NCBI RefSeq assembly: GCF_902859945.1
Contig: NZ_CADIKL010000032.1
Coordinates: 1 to 64,000, forward strand
Reading direction: 5' to 3'
From: Paraburkholderia caffeinitolerans
Lineage (GTDB): Bacteria; Pseudomonadota; Gammaproteobacteria; Burkholderiales; Burkholderiaceae
Length of the DNA: 64,000 nucleotides
How positions within the stretch are numbered: the stretch's first letter is position 1; every line of letters begins with the position of its first letter. Under the pieces are notes generated by a model. It did not search any database. It saw nothing but the letters and a program-made list of their open reading frames with translations, and was not told where the DNA came from. Both the position numbers and the translations under genes were made by a program. Positions 46,341-55,167 of this stretch are shown here, piece after piece.

Positions 46341-46424
46341 ACCCATCTGAATCAGAGGAATCATTCAGTGCTAGACTCGCGCTACTATCGCGCCGTCTCA
46401 AATTCTGTCCGATTCGCCTACGCC

Positions 46425-47057
46425 ATGACGCGCCAACCCGCCAAGCGCACTCGACTCACCCGCGAGCAAAGCCGCGACCAGACGCGCGCGCGCCTGCTCG
46501 ATGCCGCTCAGGCCATGTTCATGCGCAAGGGGTTCGTGGGCGCGAGCGTGGAAGATATCGCTCAGGCTGCGGGCTATACACGCGGGGCGTTCTATTCGAA
46601 CTTTCGCAGCAAGTCGGAGCTGCTGGTGGAGTTGCTGCAGCGCGATCACGAGGTCATGCAGGCCGACTTGCGGGCGATTTTTGCCGAGAACATGTCACGT
46701 GACGACATGGAAGCGCGGGTGATTCAGTACTACAGCCGTCTGCCGCAGGACAACAAGGCGTTCTTGCTGTGGGTCGAGGCCAAGCTGCTCGCGGCGCGCG
46801 ACGCACGCTTTCGCACGCGATTTAACGCGTTCATGAAGGACAAACGCGATCAGCTGGTTGCCTATATCGAGGAATTTTCGGCGCGCGCAGGCACGCCGGT
46901 CACGCTTGCGCCCGAGCTGCTCGTGATCGGGCTAATGGGCTTGTGCGACGGCGTGCAATTTCTTGCCGCCTCCGATCCGCAGCACGTTACGCCAACGGTT
47001 GTCACGGAGGTGCTTGCCCGCTTCTTTGCGCGCGTGGTGTTCGGGCGCGACGCCTGA
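46425..47057 (+). CDS. TetR-family repressor of the efflux operon
   Basis: 210 aa from ATG 46425; the frame opens earlier, but that part covers the operator and is not TetR-like. The helix-turn-helix is DAAQAMFMRKGFVGASVEDIAQAAGYTRGAFYSNFRSKSEL, a textbook TetR domain. The ligand domain is divergent, as usual. Divergent from the RND operon, so it most likely represses that operon and itself until a pump substrate binds. Confidence 0.92.
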   Translation: MTRQPAKRTRLTREQSRDQTRARLLDAAQAMFMRKGFVGASVEDIAQAAGYTRGAFYSNFRSKSELLVELLQRDHEVMQADLRAIFAENMSRDDMEARVIQYYSRLPQDNKAFLLWVEAKLLAARDARFRTRFNAFMKDKRDQLVAYIEEFSARAGTPVTLAPELLVIGLMGLCDGVQFLAASDPQHVTPTVVTEVLARFFARVVFGRDA

Positions 47058-47076
47058 GCTTCGCGCGCAACGGGCA

Positions 47077-47307
47077 TCAGATGCCGAGGCCTGGACCGTA
47101 GTTGCTGCCGATCAGGCGCGTGACTGAGGCTACGTCGCGATAGTCCTGTTCGGGCAGGCCGTCGAGGATCGCCAGCACCTCGTTGCTCGCGCCGGCGGCG
47201 CGGGCGGCTTCCACGAGTTCGTCCTTGTTGGTCGGCCAGCGCACTTCGCGCAGCACGTCGGCGAACTGGAGATCGATGGGCTCTTCGGGGATGGGCGTGG
47301 CGGACAT
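47077..47307 (-). CDS. DUF2795 family small protein
   Basis: 76 aa. The sequence LQFADVLREVRWPTNKDELVEAARAAGASNEVLAILDGLPEQDYRDVASV follows the DUF2795 pattern of short soluble proteins with a helical repeat. Function unknown. It is preceded by AGGACC about 8 nt from ATG 47307. It converges with tetR, 19 bp away. Confidence 0.82.
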   Translation of the reverse strand: MSATPIPEEPIDLQFADVLREVRWPTNKDELVEAARAAGASNEVLAILDGLPEQDYRDVASVTRLIGSNYGPGLGI

Positions 47308-47506
47308 CTATCAGGTCCTTTGTTGAGCGGATACGCGGGAGCGGCGGATGACGTCGCCGATCTAGCATACCCAATCCATTCCGGGCGCCGCCGCAGAATG
47401 TGCGCGGTGCGCGGGCTCCGGTGTCGCCGACCACTGACCACGTTGACCAACCGCATGGCAGGGCACACGCGTCACGGCGAATCGCCGCGCACGTGCGGAC
47501 CATGAC

Positions 47507-47776
47507 TCAGGTCTGCTGATGCAAGACCGGGATTACCGACTGATCCAGGCGGTGCGATTTCGGCAGGGTCAGATATTTCCAGTGCTGGGTGCCCGTCGAG
47601 GCGACCGGGATATCAGGCGCGGGCGGAGCCACAGGGGCGTCGTCCATCGGCGAGCGCACGAACGGTGCGTGGGCCGTGGCGCTCGCGCGGTCGACCTGGG
47701 CGTCCTGGGTGTGCACAGGTGCGGCAAAGCACGAGGCAGACAACAGCACGGTGGCCATCAGTGTCGAGGTTTTCAT
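47507..47776 (-). CDS. Small secreted protein, hypothetical
   Basis: 89 aa from ATG 47776, which has a very strong AAGGAGG ribosome site; the frame upstream has no support. Signal peptide MKTSTLMATVLLSASCFA, then an extended, Pro/Ala/Thr-rich mature chain without recognisable domain (DDAPVAPPAPDIPVAS). Probably periplasmic. Not recognised. Confidence 0.7.
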   Translation of the reverse strand: MKTSTLMATVLLSASCFAAPVHTQDAQVDRASATAHAPFVRSPMDDAPVAPPAPDIPVASTGTQHWKYLTLPKSHRLDQSVIPVLHQQT

Positions 47777-48036
47777 CGCTCGACCTCCTTTCCTCATGCG
47801 GCCCAAGGGTCGCAGCAAGTGCCGTGCCGCGACGATCCGGCTGACCGGGGTGGCAGGGCTGCCACGGTTCTGGGGCAGGGCCTCACGGCGGACCCGGGAA
47901 GAGCGTGGCGCGCCGCGGCGCGTGCAATGAGGCTGGAAACGAGGCCCGCCGGTGCGCACGCGCAAGCGACAATTCCATAATGGCAGCAAATGTGCCAGTG
48001 CGTCTCGAACGCGCGTGCTTTTTTATCGTGGGCGCG

Positions 48037-49785
48037 TCAGCGCTCCGGTGTCATGCGCTGGTACGCGTCGAGCAGCGAGGTCTTGTAGACCACCCCCGCC
48101 AGCGTAGGATGGCGCGCGCTTTCGATCACGGGCAGACGCTCGCCCTGGAACGACATGAAGTGCTGCAAGGCCACCGCGAGCGGCATGTCGGGCGTGAGCA
48201 CGTCGAACGAGACCCGCAGGTAGTCGCGCGCACGCTTGTTCGAGGTGTCGTGCTTTTGCAGGAGGTCGTCCGTGATGTCGGCAAGCGCGACCGCGCCGAG
48301 GAAGCGGCCGTCATCGTCGGTTACGTAGAGATACTTCACCGGGTATTCGAGGAACACGCGCGTCATGTCCTGCACGGTGGCATCGGAGCGCACCACGGTG
48401 TCGGCTGGGCGGATCAGCTCGCGCATCTGCGTGGCGCGCAGGCGCAGGCGCTCGGCTTCCTCACGGTTGCGGTGCAGCGTGATCTCGTACATCGACTTCT
48501 TGCCGGTCGCGCGCGCGACGAAATACGCAACCACGCACGAGAGCATCAGCGGCAGCACCACCTGATAGCTGAGCGTCATCTCGAAGATCATCAGGATCGC
48601 CATGAGCGGCGCCTGGGTCGCGCCCGCGAGGAACGCGCCCATGCCGACCATCGCATACGCGTACGGCGCCGAAATGCCGTGCGGCCAGATCGCCTGCATC
48701 CCCTGGCCGAACAGGCAGCCGATCACGGCGCCCATGAAGAGTGTCGGCGTGAATACGCCGCCCACCGCGCCCGAGCCCACGGTCGCGGCGGTCGCGACGA
48801 GCTTGAACACGAGCACCGTGGCGAGCGCGGTCCAGGTCCACGGCGAATGCAGGAGCGAGTTCACAACGCTATAGCCGTTGCCCCAGACCTCGGGCGTCCA
48901 GATCGAAAGCACGCCGCAGACAAAGCCGCCCAGCGCGAGCTTTGCCGGCAGCGGCAGCTTGAGCCGGCCGAAGCCGGCCTTGGCCACGTCGAGCAGCGAC
49001 AGGAAGCGCGGCGCGAGCACCCCGCACAGCAAGCCGAGCGCCACGAACAGCAGCACTTCGACGCCTGTGACGGGCGGAAACACCGGCATCTCGTACGGCG
49101 GCTTGTAGCCGGCGAATTCGCGCATGGTGATGTTCGCCACCACCGAGGCGACGACGATTGGCCCGAAGCTCTCCATCACGATCGCGCCGAGCACGATCTC
49201 GGTCACGAAAAAGGCGCCCGCGATCGGCGCGTTATAGGCCGAGGTGATACCGGCCGCCGCGCCGCAGGCCACGAGCAGGCGCAGGCGCTGCGGATCGAAG
49301 TGGACCCAGCGGCCGATCAGCGAAGCGGCGAGCGCGGCGAGTTGCACCATCGAGCCTTCGCGGCCGATCGAGCCGCCGCTCGCAATGGTGAAGAGCGAAG
49401 ACATGCTGCGCCAGATGCTCTTGCCGACCGGCATCACGCCGTCGCCGATCGCCACGGCTTCCACGTAGTCGGTGTGGATCGGCTTGCCGCCGTTGCCGGG
49501 AGCGCTGCTGCGTTTGGCAATCAGCAGGAAGCAGCCCGCGACGAAGCCGCCCACGGCCGGCAACCAGATGCGCGTGTGCCAGGGCAGGCGGCGCGCCATC
49601 GCCACAAAGCTGCCTTCGCTGCCCGAGAAGAGGATCTGCAGATGAGCGATGCCCTCGCGAAAGAGCACGGTCGCGAACGCACCGGCTATGCCGACGATGA
49701 CCGACCAGATCAGCATCGTGTGGGCGTCGGAGAGGCGAAAGAGATCGCGGGCGCGGGTGCGCAGTTTCAGCAGGAATGACAGCAC
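48037..49785 (-). CDS. ClC-type chloride transporter with CBS domains
   Basis: About 582 aa from a GTG at 49785; the frame is open up to 49911, and the preceding gst gene ends at 49832. About ten membrane segments contain GGSIGREGSMVQ (the ClC gating Glu in GREG) and GSGAVGGVFTPTLFMGA (the GxFxP loop). The first ClC loop reads GDGVMP, not GSGIP, which may alter ion selectivity. A C-terminal tandem CBS region (DATVQDMTRVFLEYPVKYLYV...) could regulate it. Likely an H+/Cl- exchanger of the inner membrane. Confidence 0.86.
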   Translation of the reverse strand: MLSFLLKLRTRARDLFRLSDAHTMLIWSVIVGIAGAFATVLFREGIAHLQILFSGSEGSFVAMARRLPWHTRIWLPAVGGFVAGCFLLIAKRSSAPGNGGKPIHTDYVEAVAIGDGVMPVGKSIWRSMSSLFTIASGGSIGREGSMVQLAALAASLIGRWVHFDPQRLRLLVACGAAAGITSAYNAPIAGAFFVTEIVLGAIVMESFGPIVVASVVANITMREFAGYKPPYEMPVFPPVTGVEVLLFVALGLLCGVLAPRFLSLLDVAKAGFGRLKLPLPAKLALGGFVCGVLSIWTPEVWGNGYSVVNSLLHSPWTWTALATVLVFKLVATAATVGSGAVGGVFTPTLFMGAVIGCLFGQGMQAIWPHGISAPYAYAMVGMGAFLAGATQAPLMAILMIFEMTLSYQVVLPLMLSCVVAYFVARATGKKSMYEITLHRNREEAERLRLRATQMRELIRPADTVVRSDATVQDMTRVFLEYPVKYLYVTDDDGRFLGAVALADITDDLLQKHDTSNKRARDYLRVSFDVLTPDMPLAVALQHFMSFQGERLPVIESARHPTLAGVVYKTSLLDAYQRMTPER

Positions 49786-49831
49786 GGCGGTTAGGTGTTT
49801 TTCTGGGTTCTGGTCAGTGGATGCCGTGCAA

Positions 49832-50566
49832 TCAGCGCGCGGCGCGGTCGAGTTCAGGATAGTGGCGGAAGATGCCGGTTTCGTTGAATGGCAGCCGCCG
49901 TTGCGAAGCAAGGTAGGCCGCGATGTTCGGGCGCGCGGCCACGGCGTCGTGCAGCGCGCTCACATGCGGATAGCGATCGGCCAGATGCTTCGTGGCTTTT
50001 GGAAACGCGTAACGCAGGCCCGCGACGATCTGGAACATCGACAGATCCACATAGCTGAGCGCCTTGCCGACCATATGTTGCGGCCCATCCGGGTTCTGCG
50101 CGAGCACGCGTTCGAAGTAGCCCAGGAATTTCGGCAGGCGATGCGCGAGGAAGTCCTCCGCGCGCGCCTTCGCCTCGTCCTTCTGGTCTTCGTAATACCG
50201 GCCGCTCGCGATCGGATGATGCGTATCGTGCGCCTCGGTCAAAAAATCGGCGATCGTGAGCTGCAAGCCGTTCGCGATCACGCGCAGCGCCTCGTCGCGC
50301 GGCGCGAGGTTCAGCTTCGGGCCGAGATAGAACAGGATGTTCGCGACATGCGGCACGATCAGATCGCCATCCTTGAGAAACGGTGGCGCGAAGGGCGGAT
50401 ACGGGGCGTCGCTGTCGAGCCGGGCTATCATCGCGCTCATGCCGAGACCTTCCTCTTTCGCGCCGCGCGCCACATCGACGTAAGGCGCTTGCGCTTCCTC
50501 CAGCGCGAGCCGCACGAATTCGCCCCGGCCTTGCAGGCCGTCCCAGTAATACAGTTCGTATGCCAT
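49832..50566 (-). CDS. Glutathione S-transferase family protein
   Basis: 244 aa from ATG 50566, with GGAG 8 nt upstream. N-terminal thioredoxin-like part MAYELYYWDGLQGRGEFVRLALEE with Tyr near position 7, then the substrate-binding helical domain (LPKFLGYFERVLAQN; YVDLSMFQIVAGLRYAFPK). Conjugates glutathione or has a related thiol role. It ends 46 bp before the ClC gene start. Confidence 0.88.
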   Translation of the reverse strand: MAYELYYWDGLQGRGEFVRLALEEAQAPYVDVARGAKEEGLGMSAMIARLDSDAPYPPFAPPFLKDGDLIVPHVANILFYLGPKLNLAPRDEALRVIANGLQLTIADFLTEAHDTHHPIASGRYYEDQKDEAKARAEDFLAHRLPKFLGYFERVLAQNPDGPQHMVGKALSYVDLSMFQIVAGLRYAFPKATKHLADRYPHVSALHDAVAARPNIAAYLASQRRLPFNETGIFRHYPELDRAAR

Positions 50567-50786
50567 CGGTCGTCTCCATCCGGACAAAGACTGCCACGAC
50601 GGCCGCCCGAGCGGCGAGCGGCATGGGACGACAGTATCGCGCGCATTTGCACGTTGCGGCGCGCGGGCAGCGACTTCTCGTTGGGCGCCGATTCGTGTGC
50701 TTCGTCGTGTGCTTCTTCGTGTGCGTTGCCGTGCGTCTGGTCGTGTATTGCCGCAGCGTAATTTTCCAGCGCGAAAAACGCAAAAA

Positions 50787-50805
50787 GCCCCGCCAGGGGC
50801 GGGGC
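50787..50805 (-). terminator. Terminator after the yeiH-like gene
   Basis: GCCCCGCC (50787-50794) pairs with GGCGGGGC (50798-50805). On the minus strand TTTTTG follows. It ends the leftward transcript of the transporter gene before gst. The rest of the 299-bp gap shows nothing. Confidence 0.85.
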
Positions 50806-50865
50806 AAGCGCCCGGGCAAACCGGTACGCAGTCTCTCAAACGGTAGTAAGGCCCGTCGCCGGCGA

Positions 50866-51930
50866 TCATCCGAACAGTCGCTCCACGGCCCAGGTGATTG
50901 CGAGACCGCCGCCGACCAGCCAGACATAGACGATCAAGCCGGTGGTCAGGGCACGCGGGCCGGCCTGGCGGATCTGCGAGACGCGGGTCTCGATGCCGAG
51001 CGCCGTCATGGCCATGGTGAGCGCGAAGGTGTCGAGCATGTTGAGCGTCTGGGTTGCCGAATCCGGCAGCACGTGGAGCGAGTTCACCACCACGAGCGCG
51101 AGAAAACCGAGCGCGAACCAGGGCACCGCGAGCTTGCGTGCGCCTTGCTTGCCTTCAGCGGCGCCGCGTGCCGAACGGTTCAGCCAGACGCCGAGCGCGA
51201 GCAGCACCGGCACGAGCAGCATCACGCGGGTCATCTTCACGATGGTGGCGATGTGCGTGGCCTCGGGGCTCACATTGCTCGCCGCGCCCACGACCTGCGC
51301 AACCTCGTGGATCGTGCCGCCGAAGAAGAGCCCGGCGCCCATGGTGTCGAGATGCAACCAGCCGGCGCGATAGAGCAGCGGGTAGAGGAACATCGAGAGC
51401 GTGCCGAACAGCACCACGCTGCCCACGGCCATGGCGCTCTTGTGCGGTTTCGATTGCAGCGTGGATTCGAAGGCGAGCACTGCGGCTGCGCCGCAGATCG
51501 CGCTGCCTGCAGCGGTGAGGATAGCCGTGTCGCGGTCGAGCTTCATGAGCTTCATGCCGGCCCAGGTACCGATCGCGAGCGTGCTCACCACGATCACCGC
51601 CGATTCGACGAGGCCCGGCAGGCCGACCTGGGCGATTTCCTGAAGACTCACCCGCAGCCCGAAGAACGCCACCGCGATGCGCAGCAGCTTGCGCGCCGAG
51701 AAGTTGACGCCGGCGGCCCAGCTTTCGGGCATGCCGTGGCGCAGCGCGTTGCCATAAATCGCTCCGCCGACGATGCCGACGATCAGCGGGCTCAAGCCGA
51801 GACCCGCGATGGCGGGGAGGGCCGCGATGCGCGTGACGGCGGCGGCGAACAGCGCAACGAACAGCACGCCGTTGAGTTGGCCCCGCGTGGAGGATGACGC
51901 GGAAGAAAGGGAAGTCGACGGTGTGGACAT
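50866..51930 (-). CDS. YeiH/UPF0324-family transporter
   Basis: 354 aa from ATG 51930 (ATG 51945 would add five residues). About ten hydrophobic segments include LSPLIVGIVGGAIYGN, KLLRIAVAFFGLRVSLQEI, SAICGAAAVLAFESTLQ and GTIHEVAQVVGA, all typical of the UPF0324 family. Some relatives are proposed as sulfate or sulfonate exporters. The next gene upstream is a divergent LysR regulator of the YeiE type, the usual neighbour. Confidence 0.89.
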   Translation of the reverse strand: MSTPSTSLSSASSSTRGQLNGVLFVALFAAAVTRIAALPAIAGLGLSPLIVGIVGGAIYGNALRHGMPESWAAGVNFSARKLLRIAVAFFGLRVSLQEIAQVGLPGLVESAVIVVSTLAIGTWAGMKLMKLDRDTAILTAAGSAICGAAAVLAFESTLQSKPHKSAMAVGSVVLFGTLSMFLYPLLYRAGWLHLDTMGAGLFFGGTIHEVAQVVGAASNVSPEATHIATIVKMTRVMLLVPVLLALGVWLNRSARGAAEGKQGARKLAVPWFALGFLALVVVNSLHVLPDSATQTLNMLDTFALTMAMTALGIETRVSQIRQAGPRALTTGLIVYVWLVGGGLAITWAVERLFG

Positions 51931-52047
51931 AGTGTTTGGCAGCAAATTTGTCTGACTGACGAATGTTCCAATCCTAAATTAGATATAAGGATATGAAAAA
52001 TCGTCATTTGCGACGTAAAATATAAGTCAACCAAATAGTTGGCTGCA

Positions 52048-53016
52048 ATGACCCCGGAACAACTGATAACTTTCGCTTCCGTTGCCGAGCACCTGAACAT
52101 CAGCCGTGCAGCGCTCGCGCTGCATTTGTCGCAGCCCGCGGTGTCGGGGCAGTTGCGGCTGCTGCAGGAGGAGTTCGGCGAGCCGCTCTATCTGCGCGAT
52201 GGGCGTGGCGTACGCCTCACGCCCACCGGCGAGCAACTCGCGGCTTACGCGGCGCGCCTGCGCGACACCTGGCGCGAAGCGCTGGCGTTTCGCGATGCGC
52301 TGCGCGGGCTCGAGCGCGGCACGCTGCGCATCGGCGCGAGCACGACGCCCGCGAGCTATCGGCTGCCGTATCTGGTAGCGGCATTCCATCGGAGTTACCC
52401 GGAAGTGAAGCTCGATACGGCGAGCGGCAACACGACCGACGTGGTTGCGATGCTCGGCGAGCTGGATATTGCGTTGGTCGAAGGGCCGGTGGGCGAGCAG
52501 CTGCCTGCCGATTGCGCTGTGCACCCGTGGCACGAGGACGAAATCGTCGCGATCGCGCCATGCGGCCACGCGCTTGTCGCCCCGTTGGCCGGCGACGCAC
52601 AGCAGGGGGCCGCATCCGGGCATGCCGGCGCGGGTCCGCTGCGCCGCGATCTGAGCGCCTTTGCAGGGCTGCCGCTCGTGTTGCGCGAGGACGGCTCGGG
52701 CGTGCGCCAGGTGGTGGAGCGCGCGTTCGCGCGCGCCGCCGTGCCGATGCGCGTCGCGCTGGAAATCGCTGGCGTAGAAGGCGTCAAGGAAGCAGTGCGA
52801 GCCGGCATGGGCATCGGCTTCGTCTCGGCCATATCGATGCGGCACGAAGACGGCGCGCTCCAGCAGATCCGCATCGAGCCCGAGCCGCTGGTGCGGCGCT
52901 TTTCCATCATCGTGCCGCACGCGGGCGCGGCGTCTCGTGTTACCCAGCGCTTTCTCGAGCTATGCCTGCTCGACGCGCCGCATGCGGAGGCGGGCAGCAC
53001 CCGGTTCCCGCCGTGA
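52048..53016 (+). CDS. LysR-family regulator, YeiE-like
   Basis: 322 aa from ATG 52048. Helix-turn-helix at residues 5-60 (FASVAEHLNISRAALALHLSQPAVSGQLRLLQEEFG), then a CbbR/CysB-like ligand domain (GTLRIGASTTPASYRLPYLVAAFHR). Diverges from the YeiH-like transporter gene with an AT-rich 117-bp spacer in between. It probably controls that transporter. An acidic/glycine insertion near residue 185-200 is a minor oddity. Confidence 0.88.
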   Translation: MTPEQLITFASVAEHLNISRAALALHLSQPAVSGQLRLLQEEFGEPLYLRDGRGVRLTPTGEQLAAYAARLRDTWREALAFRDALRGLERGTLRIGASTTPASYRLPYLVAAFHRSYPEVKLDTASGNTTDVVAMLGELDIALVEGPVGEQLPADCAVHPWHEDEIVAIAPCGHALVAPLAGDAQQGAASGHAGAGPLRRDLSAFAGLPLVLREDGSGVRQVVERAFARAAVPMRVALEIAGVEGVKEAVRAGMGIGFVSAISMRHEDGALQQIRIEPEPLVRRFSIIVPHAGAASRVTQRFLELCLLDAPHAEAGSTRFPP

Positions 53017-53136
53017 TTTAGGGGATTTCCATAATGGCGTGGTGCGCTGGGGCAGCGCACTATCCGCCCATCAATTGGCATCAAACAGTGTCGATCAGCA
53101 ACAAACGGGCGCACAGGCGCTTTTTTTCGATATTGA

Positions 53137-53154
53137 TTTGGAACCGGTTCCAAA
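53137..53154. promoter_or_regulatory. Perfect 18-bp palindrome, probable PtxS operator of the kgu operon
   Basis: TTTGGAACCGGTTCCAAA is a perfect palindrome 59 bp before kguE. LacI-family operators are palindromes with a central CG. Pseudomonas PtxS sites, as I recall them, contain GAAACCGGTTTC, which is close to GGAACCGGTTCC here. A ptxS-like gene closes the operon, so autoregulation is likely. Confidence 0.78.
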
Positions 53155-53212
53155 GCTCGCGAAGCACGAGATCTGCTAGCGCGGGGAACGGGACAAGCAT
53201 TGGGAAAAAACG

Positions 53213-54010
53213 ATGGCGGAAGTAGCGATAGTGGCGAGCGCATTCGGCGCCGGATCGATCCGGCGCGACGGACATGCGGCGTGGTGTGGCGCAACCCGTG
53301 AGGCGGGCGCGCGTGCATTCGAAGTGCGGCGCGAGCTGATGGACGACGCCGACGCCGAGCCGCAGGCGCTGCGCACGCTCGGTATGGCGCTCGAACGCGA
53401 GGGCCTGTGGCCCGTGTGGTCGACGCCCGACACGCTGTACCGCGAAGACGGCGCGCTCGACGAAGCCGCGCTGCGCGCAGCCGTCGCCTGCGGGCGCGCG
53501 TTGGGTGCGCGCTTCGTCAAGCTGCAGCTCGGCGGTCTTGCGGGCGATGCGCAGGTCGCGCGGCTCGTGGCGGTGCTTGAACATCTCGGCCTCGCGGGCA
53601 CGCAGGCCGGCGACGCATTCCCGATGCCGCGCGTGGTTGTCGAAAACGGCCAACTCGAGCAAGGCGGCAGTCTCGCCCAGTTCGTCGGCCTTTTTCAGGC
53701 GCTGTGCGCCGCCGGGCACGACAAGCTGATCGGCATGACCTTCGACATCGGCAACTGGCAATGGGCCGGCGAAGCGCCGCTGACGGCCGCCGCCGCGCTC
53801 GCGCCTCACGTCGAATACATCCATTGCAAGGCCGTGGAAGGCGCGGGCGCGCGCCGTTTCGCCTGCGCGCCCGCTGCCGACGATGCGCTGTGCCGCGCTG
53901 CGCTCGCATGCCTGCCCGCGGACGTGCCGCGCGGTATCGAATTTCCGTTCGACGCCGTGCGCATGAACGAGGACGCCGCGCGCTACGTGGCGTGGCTCGG
54001 CAACGCCTGA
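53213..54010 (+). CDS. kguE: KguE-like sugar epimerase/isomerase (TIM barrel)
   Basis: 265 aa, xylose-isomerase-like TIM barrel. Marks: ARAFEVRREL (first strand/Glu), RFVKLQLGGL, PRVVVENGQL (metal-binding Glu), IGMTFDIGNWQW (Asp), VEYIHCKAVEG (His). It is the first gene of the 2-ketogluconate operon, followed by a kinase, an MFS transporter, a reductase and a LacI-type regulator, exactly the kguEKTD-ptxS order. Its exact reaction is not well defined in any species I know. Confidence 0.82.
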   Translation: MAEVAIVASAFGAGSIRRDGHAAWCGATREAGARAFEVRRELMDDADAEPQALRTLGMALEREGLWPVWSTPDTLYREDGALDEAALRAAVACGRALGARFVKLQLGGLAGDAQVARLVAVLEHLGLAGTQAGDAFPMPRVVVENGQLEQGGSLAQFVGLFQALCAAGHDKLIGMTFDIGNWQWAGEAPLTAAAALAPHVEYIHCKAVEGAGARRFACAPAADDALCRAALACLPADVPRGIEFPFDAVRMNEDAARYVAWLGNA

Positions 54011-54076
54011 TATGTCACGCGCCGGACGATCCCGACAGTCTGGCTACCCGAATCTGTTTTTTCAGGAATGCACTCC

Positions 54077-55054
54077 ATGACGCACTCACTCGATGTCATC
54101 ACCTACGGCGAGGCCATGGCGATGTTCGTGGCCGCCGACACCGGCCCGCTCAGCGACGTCGCGCACTTCACCAAGCGCGCGGCCGGCGCTGAGCTCAACG
54201 TGGCGACGGGCCTTGCGCGCCTGGGCTTCAAAGTGGGCTGGATGAGCCGCGTGGGCAACGATTCGTTCGGCCAGTTCGTGCGCGGCGTGCTCGCACAAGA
54301 GGGCATCGACGCGCAGGGCGTGCAAACCGATGCGCGCCATCCCACGGGTTTCCAGCTCAAGTCGAAGAATGACGACGGCAGCGATCCCACGGTCGAATAC
54401 TTCCGCCGCGGCTCGGCGGCGAGCCATCTGTCGATCGACGATTTCAGGCGCGACTATGTGCTCGGCGCGCGCCATCTGCACTTGAGCGGCGTGGCGCCCG
54501 CGATTTCGGCGAGCTCGCGCGAACTCGCGTTCACGCTCGCCCGCGCGATGCGCGAGGCCGGGCGCACGATCAGCTTCGATCCGAATCTGCGCCCGACGCT
54601 GTGGGGCTCCGAAGCGGAGATGGTCGCGACGCTCAACGAACTCGCGAGCCAAGCCGACTGGGTGCTGCCCGGCGTGAACGAGGGGCGCATTCTCACGGGC
54701 TCCGACGATCCCGCGACGATCGCGCGTTTTTACATCGAGCGCGGCGCGCGCGGCGTGATCGTCAAGCTCGGCGCCAAGGGCGCGTACTACGAGACGCGAG
54801 AAGGCGAGCGCGGTCCGGTGCAGGCGCAGCCGGTGGCGAACGTGGTCGACACGGTTGGCGCAGGCGACGGCTTCGCGGTGGGCGTGGTGAGCGCGCTGCT
54901 CGAAGGCCGCACGCTGCGCGAGGCCGTGATGCGCGGCAACCGCATCGGTGCGCTCGCCGTGCAGGTGAGCGGCGACTCGGAAGGGCTGCCCACGCGCGCG
55001 CAACTCGATGCGCTCGAAGCCCGGGACGCCGCCCCGGCGCGCGCGAGCGCATAA
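54077..55054 (+). CDS. kguK: 2-ketogluconate kinase (PfkB family)
   Basis: 325 aa from ATG 54077, with AGGA 9 nt upstream; ATG 54068 is too close to it. PfkB marks: GAELNVATGLARLGFKVGWMSRVG at the N-terminus and DTVGAGDGFAVG with the catalytic Asp. It resembles 2-keto-3-deoxygluconate kinases too; context (kgu order) favours phosphorylation of 2-ketogluconate. It lies 66 bp after kguE. Confidence 0.82.
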   Translation: MTHSLDVITYGEAMAMFVAADTGPLSDVAHFTKRAAGAELNVATGLARLGFKVGWMSRVGNDSFGQFVRGVLAQEGIDAQGVQTDARHPTGFQLKSKNDDGSDPTVEYFRRGSAASHLSIDDFRRDYVLGARHLHLSGVAPAISASSRELAFTLARAMREAGRTISFDPNLRPTLWGSEAEMVATLNELASQADWVLPGVNEGRILTGSDDPATIARFYIERGARGVIVKLGAKGAYYETREGERGPVQAQPVANVVDTVGAGDGFAVGVVSALLEGRTLREAVMRGNRIGALAVQVSGDSEGLPTRAQLDALEARDAAPARASA

Positions 55055-55167
55055 ACACACGACGGGGCGCCGGTCCACGCCGGCACCCGGCACAGATACC
55101 CGATACCAACAGCCTTGCCTGCGACCCGCATAAGGCACCAAAAGGCACCCTGAGACTGGAGACTCCG

